From Jaenimonas drosophilae (taxonomy: Eukaryota > Euglenozoa > Kinetoplastea > Trypanosomatida > Trypanosomatidae), in assembly GCA_030849065.1 (NCBI GenBank), contig JASAON010001610.1, forward strand, positions 1-64,000: a stretch of DNA of 64,000 bases, given 5' to 3'. The position numbers and the translations under genes are program-made. Below the pieces are notes generated by a model. It was given only the letters and a program-made list of their open reading frames with translations. It did no database searches and was not told the origin of the DNA. Below, in pieces: positions 29,015-39,715 of this stretch (its first letter is position 1; the number at the start of each line of letters is the position of its first letter).

Positions 29015-30289
29015 CTACTGTGTGGGCATGAACTGGCGGTTGTAGTAGGTCCGTAGCACACCAGAGAGGGCACTTCTCGCCTGCTGCTGTTCGGCTGCCT
29101 CACGCACGTAGGCCTCCTCTTCATCCTCCACCGGGGAGGGTGATGGTTTTGGCGCAGTGAAGGACGGCACACTCGATGGCGGCAGAGCAACTGCGGCAAC
29201 GGTGGCGGTGCACATGGGCGGCGGGCGCTTGGAGGGGCGGTGAGGCGAGCGGCTGACGGGGCTGCAGCTGTTGGGGCTGCCGCTCCACGTGGCGTGGGTT
29301 AATTGGCGGCTGCCAAGTCCTGCAGCGATAGCTGGGCTGAGGGGATTCGCCACAATTCCCCCTGGTGCGCTCTGGTTGGTTATGGAGCTGGTGTGTGTGC
29401 TGCGGCTGACGCTCAGGCTTCCGCCTGGGCTGGTGGGGTGGAGGAGGAGCATGCCGCTGAAGGGGCGGCCCTCATCTGAGCCGCGGTGACGTACATCCAT
29501 CTCCACCACCTCATCCATGCCACCGGCACTGTTGAAGCGCTCCAGCGGGGCAAAGAGGGCATCGCGGTGGAAACTTTCCAGTGAGGAGAGTGTGGTGCTA
29601 TCAACCCACGTTCCTGTTCCTGGGGTAGGGGGCCGTGGCAGCGAGAGGCCCGGCGGGTCATCTTCACGTTCACGTGTGATGGGGGAGGCGCTGCCGCTGC
29701 TGCTAACTGGGGGTGACTTCAAGGCGGGTAAAGGTGGTGGCAGGGGAACATTCCACATCTTGGGGCGTTCATCGCGTATGTGGTCAGGACTTGAGGGCCG
29801 ACGCTGCAGCTGTGGCCCAACGGCGGCCACCACCGCATCACCTTCCTCCTCCTCCACCAACGCCGGTGGTGGGAGCATGGCCATGGTGTCTTGGCTCACC
29901 AGCGGTGGCGGTCGTACCTCCACCGAGGCGAAGGAATCATCCTCGCCACACTGCACAGAGGTTGGCCGTGAATCCTCCTCGGGGAGGCAAAGTGTGTGTG
30001 CGGAGGGCGGCATATCAACCTCGGAAAAGACCATCTGAAAATGTGGGATCTTCACCAGAACCTCCACCGAGGAGAGTTCTGCTGGAGGCGAGGTGCCGGT
30101 GGGTTTGGCCTGTTCCGAGGCGGCGACGATGACGCGTTGGTCGGAGCCCATCATGGCGGGTGAGAGCTTGGCTATCTGTTTCCTGCGGTGCAGCATCACC
30201 AGCATTCCCACAGACAACACAATGGCCGACCCCGCCAACGTGGAGACGATGACGGCGAAGATGATCCATGTGTTCTCTTGGCCTGCCAT
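29015..30289 (-). CDS. Small single-pass membrane protein with long disordered tail
   Basis: A 424-residue protein from the ATG at 30289 (MAGQENTWIIF); the ORF extends to 30430, but the later start places the transmembrane helix directly at the N-terminus. A strong hydrophobic helix spans about residues 8-31 (IIFAVIVSTLAGSAIVLSVG) and is followed by basic HRRKQ, which predicts a short outside N-terminus and a long cytoplasmic tail (type III membrane protein). The tail is Ser/Pro-rich with acidic patches and no recognised domain. The last 60 residues (EDEEEAYVREAAEQQQARS) may form a short helix. Large gene-free DNA flanks it on both sides, so it is the least certain protein gene of the left array. 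However, the sustained 1.3-kb ORF with a clean transmembrane segment supports it. Confidence 0.62.
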   Translation of the reverse strand: MAGQENTWIIFAVIVSTLAGSAIVLSVGMLVMLHRRKQIAKLSPAMMGSDQRVIVAASEQAKPTGTSPPAELSSVEVLVKIPHFQMVFSEVDMPPSAHTLCLPEEDSRPTSVQCGEDDSFASVEVRPPPLVSQDTMAMLPPPALVEEEEGDAVVAAVGPQLQRRPSSPDHIRDERPKMWNVPLPPPLPALKSPPVSSSGSASPITREREDDPPGLSLPRPPTPGTGTWVDSTTLSSLESFHRDALFAPLERFNSAGGMDEVVEMDVRHRGSDEGRPFSGMLLLHPTSPGGSLSVSRSTHTSSITNQSAPGGIVANPLSPAIAAGLGSRQLTHATWSGSPNSCSPVSRSPHRPSKRPPPMCTATVAAVALPPSSVPSFTAPKPSPSPVEDEEEAYVREAAEQQQARSALSGVLRTYYNRQFMPTQ

Positions 30290-32916
30290 CCTCTGAAGAA
30301 AGCCTGTGAGAACACGCGTGTGTTCTGAAAAACAAATGAGGAAAAGGGTGATAAAGGAAGAGCACGAGCTACGCCAAAAAAAGGGGTGCTCTACCAAAAT
30401 TGTAAACAGAACAACACGAGACAACAACAAGACTACGATATGGCGGTTGCAAAGTAGTTGGTTGAAGTTGCTGTGAGCCAGCGTGCTGCGCTAAAAACGA
30501 ACAAACACAAAGATAAGAGAGGAAGAATTCTTCCAGGATCGGAACCCGATTCAGGAAAAAAGGGGGGTGGGTGAGCCAAATGAATACGACTGCGTCTCGC
30601 GTTCCGCGATGACGCTGCACGGCGAATGGTTCGTGTTGTGTGCTTGCGTTTCTGGCTCCAACAGTTGCTGTTAGTGCGGTTGGGATAATGCGCTCCAGTT
30701 GGGTCTTGTGGCGAACTCTGCAAGGCGGCTGGGAGTGTATGAAAAAGAAAGGTCGTTGGTGTCGTAATCAGCCAATCGTTGTTTGCGTTAATGATGGGTG
30801 GTAGGGCAGCAGTTGGGGCAAAGAGATGCGTGCAGGCGAGAAGGAAAGGATCCAAAATCACACAATAGTAGAGAAAGAGAATGCTCAGCTGCTGCCGAGA
30901 TGTGGAAATGCGGGAATGAGAACAACACGACCCACGCACACACTCGCTTCCAGACCTTGACGGAACCCCTCACACACGCACGACAATACGAGAGTGGTTT
31001 ATGGTCTTCCAAAGTGTTATGTATTGACTTATGTATTGACGGCGAGCAAGAGGCCCAAAGCCTCAGTCAGAGCACCACAGTGAATACGCAAGAAGATAGG
31101 GAGAGTTAGCACACAACAGAACCAAGCAGAAGAGTTCAAAGCAGGAGAAAAAAAAAAGAACGCGGACCTCTCGGAAAAATCAATGCACGTGGGAGCCAAG
31201 ATTCACCAGCAATTCTCAGATGGGGATGGAGAAGGGAGGAGGCACACGTTCACAGGCAAAAATATAAAAAAAACAAAAAAAGAAAAGAAAAACAAAAAAA
31301 ACGAAAAAAAAAAAGTGGAAGTGAAAATTGAGTGAGGAGAGGAACCGAGATTGGTGAACGGATGCTGCAAGATGGGCTAACAGGATGACACACCACAAAA
31401 AAAGGGTCAGACAAACTTCAAACGTTCGCGTGGGGTTGGATGTAGTGCGTCAGCAGCGTCGTCAGGGCGGCGTTCGTCGAATAGCGTTGTAATCACAGGA
31501 AGTGTAGCCTGACAGGTAAACGAGCACGGGTAAAACTCAAAGCCAGGGGGGCTATGCGGCGAGCAACGAATTACGCTGTTTGTTAGTGTATGCGTGTGTG
31601 TGTGTGTGCTCTGTGTTTGAACGTGTGTTTGTGTGTTTGTGAGTGCCTGTGTGTATGTGGTGGTCACAACCTCCACAGGGCACGGCTCCTGTTCCTGTTG
31701 CTCGAGCGCCGTCAATGATGAGAGAACAACCAACCGAAGGGAACTTCAGCCCCCCAATGTACGCCGAAGAGCCACCGAGAGGGCTGCTGGGGGGGAGAGA
31801 GAAGGTGAGCAGAGAAGGGGCTTGCGCGTTCAGCCACACCAATCCAGCCGCGAAACCGTGGGAGATGATCGCTGCTCCGCTCAAACTTCTGGGAATTTAA
31901 AAAAAGGGGGTAAATCGGCGCGAAGTCACACAACTTTCACCGTCCTACCCAATAAAAGAAGTCAAACACGAGAGTAAGAGAGACGTCTGCTACGTCGTCT
32001 TCCTGATGGTGTGTTGTATTTTGGGGGGAGAGAGAGGGGGTCCCTACGACTCACGAAGACCGCTCACTCCAGAGTATGTGGCCCTTGCTTGCTCAGCTGG
32101 GGGAGGGGGGGCGTCAAATGATGATTTCCGCCGGCGGCGTGAATAGGGGGGCGGCAGAGATTCCCAAGTAGCGTTTTTCCCCCGGAACGTGTTGCTCTCC
32201 GTGTGACTGGAGAAGGCAATGAATAAAGAAGGAAAATAGATGGAGCCAAGGGAGTGCTGATGGGTGATGGTTGTGGCGGAGAAGACCCCGGGCTCACCAA
32301 CAAGGTCGCGTCACCAACGGCCAAACACGTGAGCTCCAATATCCGTTGTAGGTGGTTGAGAGGTTGTCTTCTGTTGCCCTCTCAGCACCAAAAGAAGTGT
32401 GGCCCACAGCGCACGCCAAATAGCAAGCAGCAGGCCCTCAATCTTTGGGATATTGGCAGCAGGGTGGGGCCGGGATGTGGCAACCAATACACGGGCACTC
32501 TCAGTTTGTGGCCTTGATTGGCGGCGGAGTAGCTGAACCAAGCCCGCTTCTTCTCTCGATGAAAGTGCGGTGCTGTGGAGGCGCGTTGCTACGAATCACC
32601 CTCAACGGGAGAAACTAGACTACCAACACAAACAAAAGGGGAAAAGTAAAGGACGTTATGCGAGTGTTGAGGATGTAGTGAGCACCTCGAGTAGGTGCGT
32701 TGGAGGCGCACCACACCATACACAAATGGGCCAGGTTGCTAACCTCTTTGCAGAGAGAGGGGGGGCGTGTTTTGAGGAAGTCCTCCGTGAGCCCAACCTC
32801 ATGGGCAAGACAGTGAATCAGTCAAACAAGCAACATGGCGTAACCAATCAAAAACAATATCAACCATATGGAAGAGAGAGCGCAGTCAGTAGCCATCATC
32901 GTCCGAGAGCACATGC
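30290..32916. other. 2.6-kb gene-free region with A-rich tracts
   Basis: No credible gene is seen. An almost pure A/purine segment at 31257-31317 is a long pyrimidine tract on the sense strand and could serve as the trans-splicing signal for the 29015-30289 gene. TG-rich DNA at 31587-31660 and scattered G runs are also present. The minus-strand ORF at 30433-30939 has no domain and is probably random. Confidence 0.5.
31257..31317 (-). promoter_or_regulatory. Long polypyrimidine tract on the sense strand
   Basis: About 60 bases that are nearly all A/G on the plus strand, hence T/C on the transcribed minus strand. In kinetoplastids such tracts direct trans-splicing of the downstream message. 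It lies about 1 kb upstream of the nearest start codon (30289), so its target is uncertain. Confidence 0.4.
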
Positions 32917-33963
32917 TCATCGCATTTGGGCATAACGACAAAACAGTGCCTCAATGGCCTCGTCGAGGTTGAGGTGAACGTTGGAGTGGCGACTGAGCGA
33001 GATCAGCGGGCGGACCAGTCCGTCCTGAAGGCCGTACACCCATCCGTGGATCTCCACCTCATCCCCCACGGTGTTGGTGGATTTACGCTTTTCATTCACG
33101 GCACGTCTGTCCTCGTCATTCTGCATGCTCCACTTCCTCTGAACGAGATGCGTCTCTACAATGTTCTCAACCTGTGCCAGCACGTTCAGCTCACATAGAG
33201 CATCCAGCTGCCGGGGTTTGGGGATCTCCGCCTCCATACGAGTCCAATGCCGGCGCTTCACCGCGGACACGTGGCGAATCCAGTGATCAGCAAGGCCCAC
33301 ACGATCTGCATTGAGTGCTGCCGTCACACCACCACATCGGTAGTGCCCCGCAACAATGACGTGCTCCACTCTCAGACAGTCAATCGCATACTGAAGCACG
33401 GACAATGCGTTGAGGTCGCTGTTGCCAACAATGTTGGCGATGTTGCGATGCACAAAGACATCGCCGGGATAGAGGCCAACAATCTCGTTGGCAGGAACAC
33501 GGCTATCGCTGCAGCCAATCCAGAGGTATTGTGGTGTTTGCTGCTTGGCCAGTTCCTTGAAGTAGTCGGGGTTCAAACGCACAATCTCCCCTGCCCACTG
33601 CTTGTTATAATCGAGTAAAGGCTGAATGCCACTGCCACGTGGTGGCTGCTCCCGCTGAACCGAACGCACCAGCTGGTGGTCCATCCAGCCATGATCAGGA
33701 TCCTCGTCCGCCACAGTCATCTTCTCTTGCTTCGCGGCTGTTGCCCCGCCAGTAGAGCTGTAGCTGCAGCAGGAACATGTGAGGGCCCCACTGCTCGAGG
33801 CTGATGCTCGCGTGGAGCGGGGGACGGTCTGCAGCAGCTGCGATGGACTGAGGGGAGCCTGCGTTGACTGGTTAAAGGAGAATGAGTGCGCATGGCGATG
33901 GAGTGAAGAGAGCGCAGCAGCCACGTCTGGGCGTATAAGGGACGTGCGCTGAAACGTGCGCAT
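32917..33963 (-). CDS. Beta-carbonic anhydrase, copy A
   Basis: A 348-residue protein starting at the ATG at 33963 (MRTFQRTS); four codons upstream in frame are not preceded by an ATG. It interconverts CO2 and bicarbonate. Zinc ligands of the beta class are Cys151 (IGCSDSRVP), His207 and Cys210 (GHYRCGG), with the Asp153-Arg155 dyad also intact. The core runs from about residue 110 (LLDYNKQWAGE) to the C-terminus. The first 50-60 residues are rich in Arg, Ser and Ala with few acids, consistent with a mitochondrial targeting peptide (inference). A paralogue lies directly upstream in the same transcript (34922-36256) with about the same core, so this is a tandem duplication that has since diverged, especially in the N-terminal third and in an insert before the last strand. 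Confidence 0.93.
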   Translation of the reverse strand: MRTFQRTSLIRPDVAAALSSLHRHAHSFSFNQSTQAPLSPSQLLQTVPRSTRASASSSGALTCSCCSYSSTGGATAAKQEKMTVADEDPDHGWMDHQLVRSVQREQPPRGSGIQPLLDYNKQWAGEIVRLNPDYFKELAKQQTPQYLWIGCSDSRVPANEIVGLYPGDVFVHRNIANIVGNSDLNALSVLQYAIDCLRVEHVIVAGHYRCGGVTAALNADRVGLADHWIRHVSAVKRRHWTRMEAEIPKPRQLDALCELNVLAQVENIVETHLVQRKWSMQNDEDRRAVNEKRKSTNTVGDEVEIHGWVYGLQDGLVRPLISLSRHSNVHLNLDEAIEALFCRYAQMR

Positions 33964-34921
33964 GATGATGTCCAAAAAGGTTTGATGATGACGTAAGTAT
34001 ATGAACCGTACCTTTTCAAGAAATTGTCTTGGTGAATGAGGACGTAAGTTTCAGTGTTGTTGTGCTGAACACAACGTCACCACTGACTCGATAAGGACTA
34101 ACCCATCGTCCATCAGAAGAATAAGGTGGGAGAGGGAGAGCAAAGGATTGGATTGGGTGGTGGGTGGGGAGTTTCCTGGCAGAAGCTCCAGCAATACAGT
34201 GACGTGCCAACTTATGATTGCCAATTGTTGTTTTGTGTGCGTGTGTGCGTGTCATCTCCACTCAGTCGCCTGTACAACGGGGAGGAGATCAAGCTCATTC
34301 TCCGCTGATGGAACCCTCGCTGGAAAGAGATGAGGGGAGGAGGAATTGGGAGGGGAACCGCACATGTCGCGGCTGTAACAGCAGAAAAGGCTTCTCCCAA
34401 CAAAAAGAAAAAAAAAAGCAACCAAGTCCAATGCAAATGGATGCGCACTATTGACGTGCTTGCCAATGACAACACCTCGCGACATTGGCTGCAGCAGCGT
34501 CCGGGTGTGGGCGTGCGTGAACAACGCGGTCAGTCAATAGTGGTGTGTAACGGTGCAGGAACGCAAGAGGAGAATACCCAAAAAGGACGACGAACACACG
34601 CACACCCACGTAGCATGAAGAAGAGGGGGAAAAACAAGAGAATTGTTCGATATAGAGATACGGCCTCCTGCCTACGTGAGAAGCGAGACCCAAAGAGGGC
34701 ATCAACCAACACAACAGCCGCTTCACAGGAGTATAGCAAGAAGGGAGGAGACGGTTCAAAACACGAGAGAAGTGCAATGCTGCCGTCAGATTCAGCACAA
34801 GGCATGCAGTAGTACTCCGGCCACTATTGGTGCGCTCCATTCCCCCCCAGGTTGCTGTGAATTGTGGTGCATTTCGAGATTGCCATCGTGGATCATCTTC
34901 ATCTCTCAGTCATCGCAACCC
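33964..34921. other. Intergenic region between the two carbonic anhydrase genes
   Basis: About 960 bp. A sense-strand T-rich tract opposite 34405-34420 is a candidate splice tract for copy A. The opposite-strand ORF at 34643-35305 and the ORF at 34330-34812 have no domain and partly overlap copy B. Confidence 0.45.
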
Positions 34922-36256
34922 TCAACGAGTGCACGCCCCAAGCTGAGAGTAACGAACAAAAACCGCCTCCTGTGCATCCTCAATCTGCTTCTTCAGTCGC
35001 GAGAAGCGTGTGAGGGTGAGAAGTGGTCGGAGAATGCCATCGTCGAGGCTGTATACCCATCCGTGGGCCTCCACCTCGCGGTGATGGACGACATCCGCAG
35101 GAATGACACCGTGACGGAGTGGGCCTCCTTGACTGATGTTATGAGAAGATGCATACTGTGGGCGGACGTAGACGTGGTTGTGGGAGGTGTCAAATTTATC
35201 TTCGGTGTTTTGGCTGGTCCAGTGCCGCTGCATGATGCGGCAACTGGCCAAGTGAGAAAGCTGCTCCAGCACATTCAGTTCACACAGCACATTCAGCTGA
35301 TTTGATACATCAATGTCGGAGAGAATGCGCTCCCACCACTTGTTCTTGATATCCGTCACCTGCATAATCCAGTGGTCCGTGAGGCCAAGATTGGTTCCCT
35401 TGAGAGCTGCTGTCACGCCACCACACTTGTAGTGTCCCGCAATGATGACGTGCTGCACCTTGAGGCAGTCTAGGGCAAACTGCAGAGCAGAGAGGCAGTT
35501 GAGGTCGGACAGGGAGAAGATGTTGCCAATGTTTCGGTGCACAAAGACATCACCGGGGTGCAGTCCCACAATCTCGTTGGCCGGTACACGACTGTCACTG
35601 CAGCCAATCCACAAGTACTCCGGTTTCTGTTCCTTCGCCAACTCCTTGAAGTAGTTTGGGTTGTACTGCGACACCTCACCAGCCCACTGCTTGTTGTAGT
35701 CAAGGAGAGCCTGAACCCCCCGGCAGCCTGGCGCCATCTGCTTGAGGCGCGGGGAGGATGGGGGAGTGGCGTGGGCCCCGGTGCGCGCCTCGGACCGACG
35801 CATGGACATGAGGGTATTCTGCGCCAGAAAGCGCTGCATCTCCTCCTCTGCTGCATGGCGTGCCCGCAATGCACTCAGCTCCGCCTGATGGAGCTGTTCC
35901 TCCTCACTGAGGGTGCATGCCGCTTCCCCACAGTGGCATGACGCATCAGACTTGCCATTGAGGGTTTCAGCTTCCTGCCGAAAGATGGTGCTGAAGTCCT
36001 TCCTGGGGCGGTCAGTATGAATGACACCCTCCTCCTGTTGAATTGCCGCCTCCTCTACTCCCTTGAAGGTGCCTGGCATGAGGTTCTTTCTCTTCATGTC
36101 CATTGACCCCAACACACTGTCGTTGGTGGCTGCAGGTGGCTGCGGTTCATCTGATGACCCACTCGAAAAGAAGGCCCGACGCTGCACAGCTGCGGGGGCG
36201 CTAGCCGCAAGTGCGGCAGATCGGCGAAGGAGGCTTGTCACGTGTCGCTGCCGCAT
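34922..36256 (-). CDS. Beta-carbonic anhydrase, copy B, with mitochondrial-type presequence
   Basis: A 444-residue protein from the ATG at 36256 (MRQRHVTSLLRRSAALA). The open frame continues to 36406, but the chosen start gives a classic mitochondrial presequence: Arg/Ala/Ser-rich, amphipathic, ending in RRAFFSS, a plausible processing site. The beta-class zinc site is complete: Cys219 (IGCSDSRVP), Asp221, Arg223, His275 and Cys278 (GHYKCGG). Compared with copy A it has a roughly 100-residue longer N-terminal region containing a CHCGEAAC cluster (Cys107, 109, 114) and a predicted Glu/Ala/Arg-rich helix, plus a longer insert (about 335-385) before EVEAHGWVYSLDDG. Supplying bicarbonate to mitochondrial carboxylases or pH buffering is a family-based guess. 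Confidence 0.93.
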   Translation of the reverse strand: MRQRHVTSLLRRSAALAASAPAAVQRRAFFSSGSSDEPQPPAATNDSVLGSMDMKRKNLMPGTFKGVEEAAIQQEEGVIHTDRPRKDFSTIFRQEAETLNGKSDASCHCGEAACTLSEEEQLHQAELSALRARHAAEEEMQRFLAQNTLMSMRRSEARTGAHATPPSSPRLKQMAPGCRGVQALLDYNKQWAGEVSQYNPNYFKELAKEQKPEYLWIGCSDSRVPANEIVGLHPGDVFVHRNIGNIFSLSDLNCLSALQFALDCLKVQHVIIAGHYKCGGVTAALKGTNLGLTDHWIMQVTDIKNKWWERILSDIDVSNQLNVLCELNVLEQLSHLASCRIMQRHWTSQNTEDKFDTSHNHVYVRPQYASSHNISQGGPLRHGVIPADVVHHREVEAHGWVYSLDDGILRPLLTLTRFSRLKKQIEDAQEAVFVRYSQLGACTR

Positions 36257-36638
36257 GGTGGCAAAGTTTGATGAGGAAGGGTTGAGTGAGGCAACAAGAA
36301 AAAGAATTGTGCGTGGGTGTATTTGTGTGTTCCGGCAAGCAAAGATTCGCGTGGAGCACACGTGTAACGATAAGATTTTTTTCCAACCGCGTCTATTCAC
36401 AACCACACGAGTACGACAGCAAGTGGAAAGAGCGGCGGACGCGATGGACTAGTGGGGCTACTACGTACTTCAAAACAACTAGAAATCCCAACCTTCAATG
36501 ACAACAAAGAGGGTGGGGCAGCTTTGTAGTGCAGAAAAATTTGAGCGTGGGCATCATCCTTTCACTTCCACTCAGTGCAGAAGGAGCGTCGTGGTACTTC
36601 AGCATTCTTCTGGCTCGCACATTCATCATCCATGCGGC
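36257..36638. other. Intergenic region, presumed splice signals of copy B
   Basis: About 380 bp with an A-run on the plus strand opposite a possible splice tract. No gene is seen. It separates copy B from the partial-PHD gene. Confidence 0.4.
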
Positions 36639-39113
36639 TCACGCTCCTGGGCAAGTGAGACGGCACGTATGGCAGAGAAAGACTCCCCCATGCATGTCGC
36701 GTTGCATCGGGGCAATGCAGCCTTGGTGGAAGATGGAGTAGCAGCGAGCGCACTCCACCACAGCATCCTCCTCACGCACCGGCGGGATGGCTGGAACAAA
36801 GTCCAGTAGCTTCTCCACCTGCGCCGAGATCTCAGGTGACGGGGTGGTGGATGGAGGGAGCAGTACCCTCGCAACCTCGGCAGCGTCGCGACTGTCAAGC
36901 ACAACACGCTCAAGCAGCGCTCGAAGTGAGAGGCGCCGGATCTCCGGGAGACGGAGCCGACGCGACGGAGCCTGACTACCGCCACCACGTCCTCGTCCTT
37001 CGGCAACCCAGCCGTAGGCGTTATGGGCCGCATCTCCCTCCTCCGCAACACCAACTGGCGCGCGGACGGTCGATGACGCTGAATCACTGGTGGTTGGATC
37101 TGGGGCGTCGTCAGCTGGAGCGGGTCTCCGCACAGCCTTTGAGGACGAAGCGGCAGCAACAGCTAGCATGACGGCAGCGTGGAGGCGCCGAGCAAGGATG
37201 CGGATGAGCACCGCTCGTGTCTCTCCTAGTGGCACGTCGGTCTCGAGGTTCGAGGCCTCACCTACACCCTTGTCATGGAAGGCATCCCACCACTTCCGTA
37301 GTGTCTCCTCCTCCTCGGAGAGTACCTGGCGTGATTCGTCCGGGGCATCCACATCTGGGGACATGGCTCGACCATTGGTGGAGCGCTGCTCCGCAATGAT
37401 GGAGGACACCGCACAGTGGCCATAAAAAGGCTGCATTTGATGATAGAGTGCACCACGGTCTCCTCGTAGAGCTGGCCAGTAAATGGCCTGTCGGTCATCG
37501 CGTCGCAGCCGATCGCAGACTGGGCACCGCACCTCCTCTCCGCCCACGCGGTAGTTCCTTGCCTCCTTCACCACTCGCACGCAGCACGCTACCGTGCGGC
37601 TTAGATGCTCATAATCCTCGCCCTCCCTTCTCCCGCACGGGCCACCTGAGGTTGCTGGACCGTCTCCACACGAAGATCTCTGTGGAGTGATGCAGCTTCC
37701 AGCCTTCCCATCAGGGAGAGTTGGTTGGCCCTGGCAGATGTAGAGCAGCATCCATAAACCAGAGACCAACAACCTCCACCAGAGGTAGTGCTGTGTGATC
37801 TGCTGTGTCGGTCCCGGTAGGAGGGAGGACAGGCTCCCGACCATCGTGGACACCCCCGTTGCCGCACTCGTGGTCTGCACGAAGAGGGCGGGATCCACCA
37901 CACGTGTTTGCGCCGAAGCTGCTTCCCTGAGGAAGTGAGTGGGGTGGAAGAACTGCACCCGAGTGGGGTCATCGCCTGGTTCGTTGGTCCTCCACCCCTC
38001 CGTGGAGGTGCTCGACCACCGCAGCGGGGCGGCCACAGTGGCGGTGCGCCATTGCGCCTCCCGAGAAGCAATTGCAGGGCGGGACGGCGTCGGGAGATGA
38101 TCAAAAGGCTGTGTCTCGAAGACGACCGCAGCCGGAGGAGAGGACTCGAGCTTTGCAAAGTGAAGCGGGCAACGTAGGCACTCCTCCAAGTGCTGCCAGT
38201 AGAGCAGCGACTTGGCGAGTTCGGCTTCTGCACACAACTGCAGCCAGTTGACGCTCCCACAGGCAGGGAGGAGTGAGGATGTGGTGCCACTCGCGCAGCG
38301 ATCCTCCTTGTGCTGTTCGGCTGTCGCGAGCGTCGTCCATAACGTTGGTGGGGCCGTTCCCACTCCCTCTTCGCCGAGGCGAAGATCCATCGTGCGTGCA
38401 GCTCCCTGGTGTAGACCAGAGGCTTCCCCGTCATCCTCGTCCTCCTCCTCTTCTCCCTCCACGAGATCTGCAGCAAACACGGTGAGTGACTCCGCAATGG
38501 GGCGGCTGCGCTTATGTCCTGGGGCAGTGTTCGAGCTTGACTGATGCGTCACCACCTCCATCAACTGCGGGTGGCGGCGCTGTTCCGCCGCTGTAGTCAC
38601 GGTGGAGAAGTAGAGCACAGCTAGACACTCAACCTGTGCCTCCACGAGCTCTTGCCGGGGAGGTCCTGGCTTGGGTGTTGGGGCCCCCAACAAATGTCGC
38701 GTACGGGCGAAGAACTTGGCAACCTCCCGCACAGCAATGGGCCAAGGAGCTGGGCTGCCCAGTCGCAGGCACGGCAGCCGCGGCCGCAGCAACGAAGCGC
38801 GACGGGACAGGCTCGACCACAGCGCTGGAAGGAGCTCCATGATGGCTGCACCAACGCAGAACGCGGCATCGTGTGGTCCACTACCTTCGGGGGAGATGGG
38901 TACTCCGCATCCGCTGCGGCGCTGCGCGAGGCGGTAGAGCAGTACTGCCCGCTCGGCGACCTCGCGCATCAACGCTCGTCGAGTGGCTGGAGCGATGATC
39001 AAGTCAGAGCTCCTTTGGATTGAGACTGCTGAGTTGGTCTCTGCCCCAGCATCTGGAAGCAGCACCTGCTCAGCGATTGCGGTGCATAATCCACCGATTG
39101 TGGCGTCCTCCAT
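36639..39113 (-). CDS. Protein of unknown function ending in a partial PHD finger
   Basis: An 824-residue protein from the ATG at 39113 (MEDATIGGLC). Most of it is not recognisable: an Ala/Leu/Arg-rich helical N-terminal region, an acidic run near residues 215-230 (EGEEEEDEDDGE), and a CPVCDRL element near residue 520. The last 40 residues are clearer: ECARCYSIFHQGC then FLCHTC (from about residue 783). Spacing C-x2-C-x4-H-x2-C...C-x2-C equals the last six zinc ligands of a PHD finger (C4HC3); the first Cys pair is missing. That is either a degenerate PHD finger or one whose first pair comes from elsewhere in the fold. A role in chromatin reading near a transcription start domain is possible but only an inference. 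Confidence 0.7.
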   Translation of the reverse strand: MEDATIGGLCTAIAEQVLLPDAGAETNSAVSIQRSSDLIIAPATRRALMREVAERAVLLYRLAQRRSGCGVPISPEGSGPHDAAFCVGAAIMELLPALWSSLSRRASLLRPRLPCLRLGSPAPWPIAVREVAKFFARTRHLLGAPTPKPGPPRQELVEAQVECLAVLYFSTVTTAAEQRRHPQLMEVVTHQSSSNTAPGHKRSRPIAESLTVFAADLVEGEEEEDEDDGEASGLHQGAARTMDLRLGEEGVGTAPPTLWTTLATAEQHKEDRCASGTTSSLLPACGSVNWLQLCAEAELAKSLLYWQHLEECLRCPLHFAKLESSPPAAVVFETQPFDHLPTPSRPAIASREAQWRTATVAAPLRWSSTSTEGWRTNEPGDDPTRVQFFHPTHFLREAASAQTRVVDPALFVQTTSAATGVSTMVGSLSSLLPGPTQQITQHYLWWRLLVSGLWMLLYICQGQPTLPDGKAGSCITPQRSSCGDGPATSGGPCGRREGEDYEHLSRTVACCVRVVKEARNYRVGGEEVRCPVCDRLRRDDRQAIYWPALRGDRGALYHQMQPFYGHCAVSSIIAEQRSTNGRAMSPDVDAPDESRQVLSEEEETLRKWWDAFHDKGVGEASNLETDVPLGETRAVLIRILARRLHAAVMLAVAAASSSKAVRRPAPADDAPDPTTSDSASSTVRAPVGVAEEGDAAHNAYGWVAEGRGRGGGSQAPSRRLRLPEIRRLSLRALLERVVLDSRDAAEVARVLLPPSTTPSPEISAQVEKLLDFVPAIPPVREEDAVVECARCYSIFHQGCIAPMQRDMHGGVFLCHTCRLTCPGA

Positions 39114-39715
39114 CTCTCTCAAAAATAAATGAATCTATGCGTGTTAGTACGTGAGACGGTCGGTACCGACGAAGACGGCGTCAGTGGTCTGCGTGTAAAC
39201 TCTGTGGAGCTTCGTGATATGTTGGCAGATACTGAACACAGCGTGCCGCTCTCTCCTCGTACACATATGCCTTTATCGTGGTGAGTTCAACCGCCGAGGA
39301 CGGCTACTGCAGGCTGCAAAAAAAAAAAAGGAGGTGGGAAAAGTGGATGATCTGATCTCCAGGAAGAGGATGACTAGATTAGTGCACATGCAATACAGAG
39401 ACAAGGTGATGTTTTGATGTATGGGTGTACCAGGTCACCTCACCGGCAAGATGCACCGCTCAGGGACTGGGAACTCACAAACATACGACGAGAGCCCATC
39501 CCAGGAAGAGAGCGTCAAGACAATTGTGTACGAGGATAGCTCCATCACAGGCGTTTTTTTTCTCTCTCTCGCTTGCTGCACAGTTCTGCAGCAATCATCA
39601 GAAGGGGATGGTGTGCGCCAACTAAGCAGCAAGTAGTGCTGCAAGTGAGCAGTAAAAAGGATTGAGGGGGGATAGTGTGCTGAATGAATGCTGAATGGAC
39701 GGATTTGCGCTGAAC
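39114..39715. other. Intergenic region without recognised genes
   Basis: About 600 bp. It contains an A11 run at about 39319-39329 (sense-strand T run) and a T8 run at 39554-39561. GC content falls here, and the DNA to the right is visibly more AT-rich than the left arm. Confidence 0.45.

Noticed and set aside
30433..30939. 168-codon minus-strand ORF upstream of the single-pass membrane protein
   Set aside because: No domain, mixed low-complexity composition, and it lies in a block full of stop codons in other frames; not enough support for a gene.
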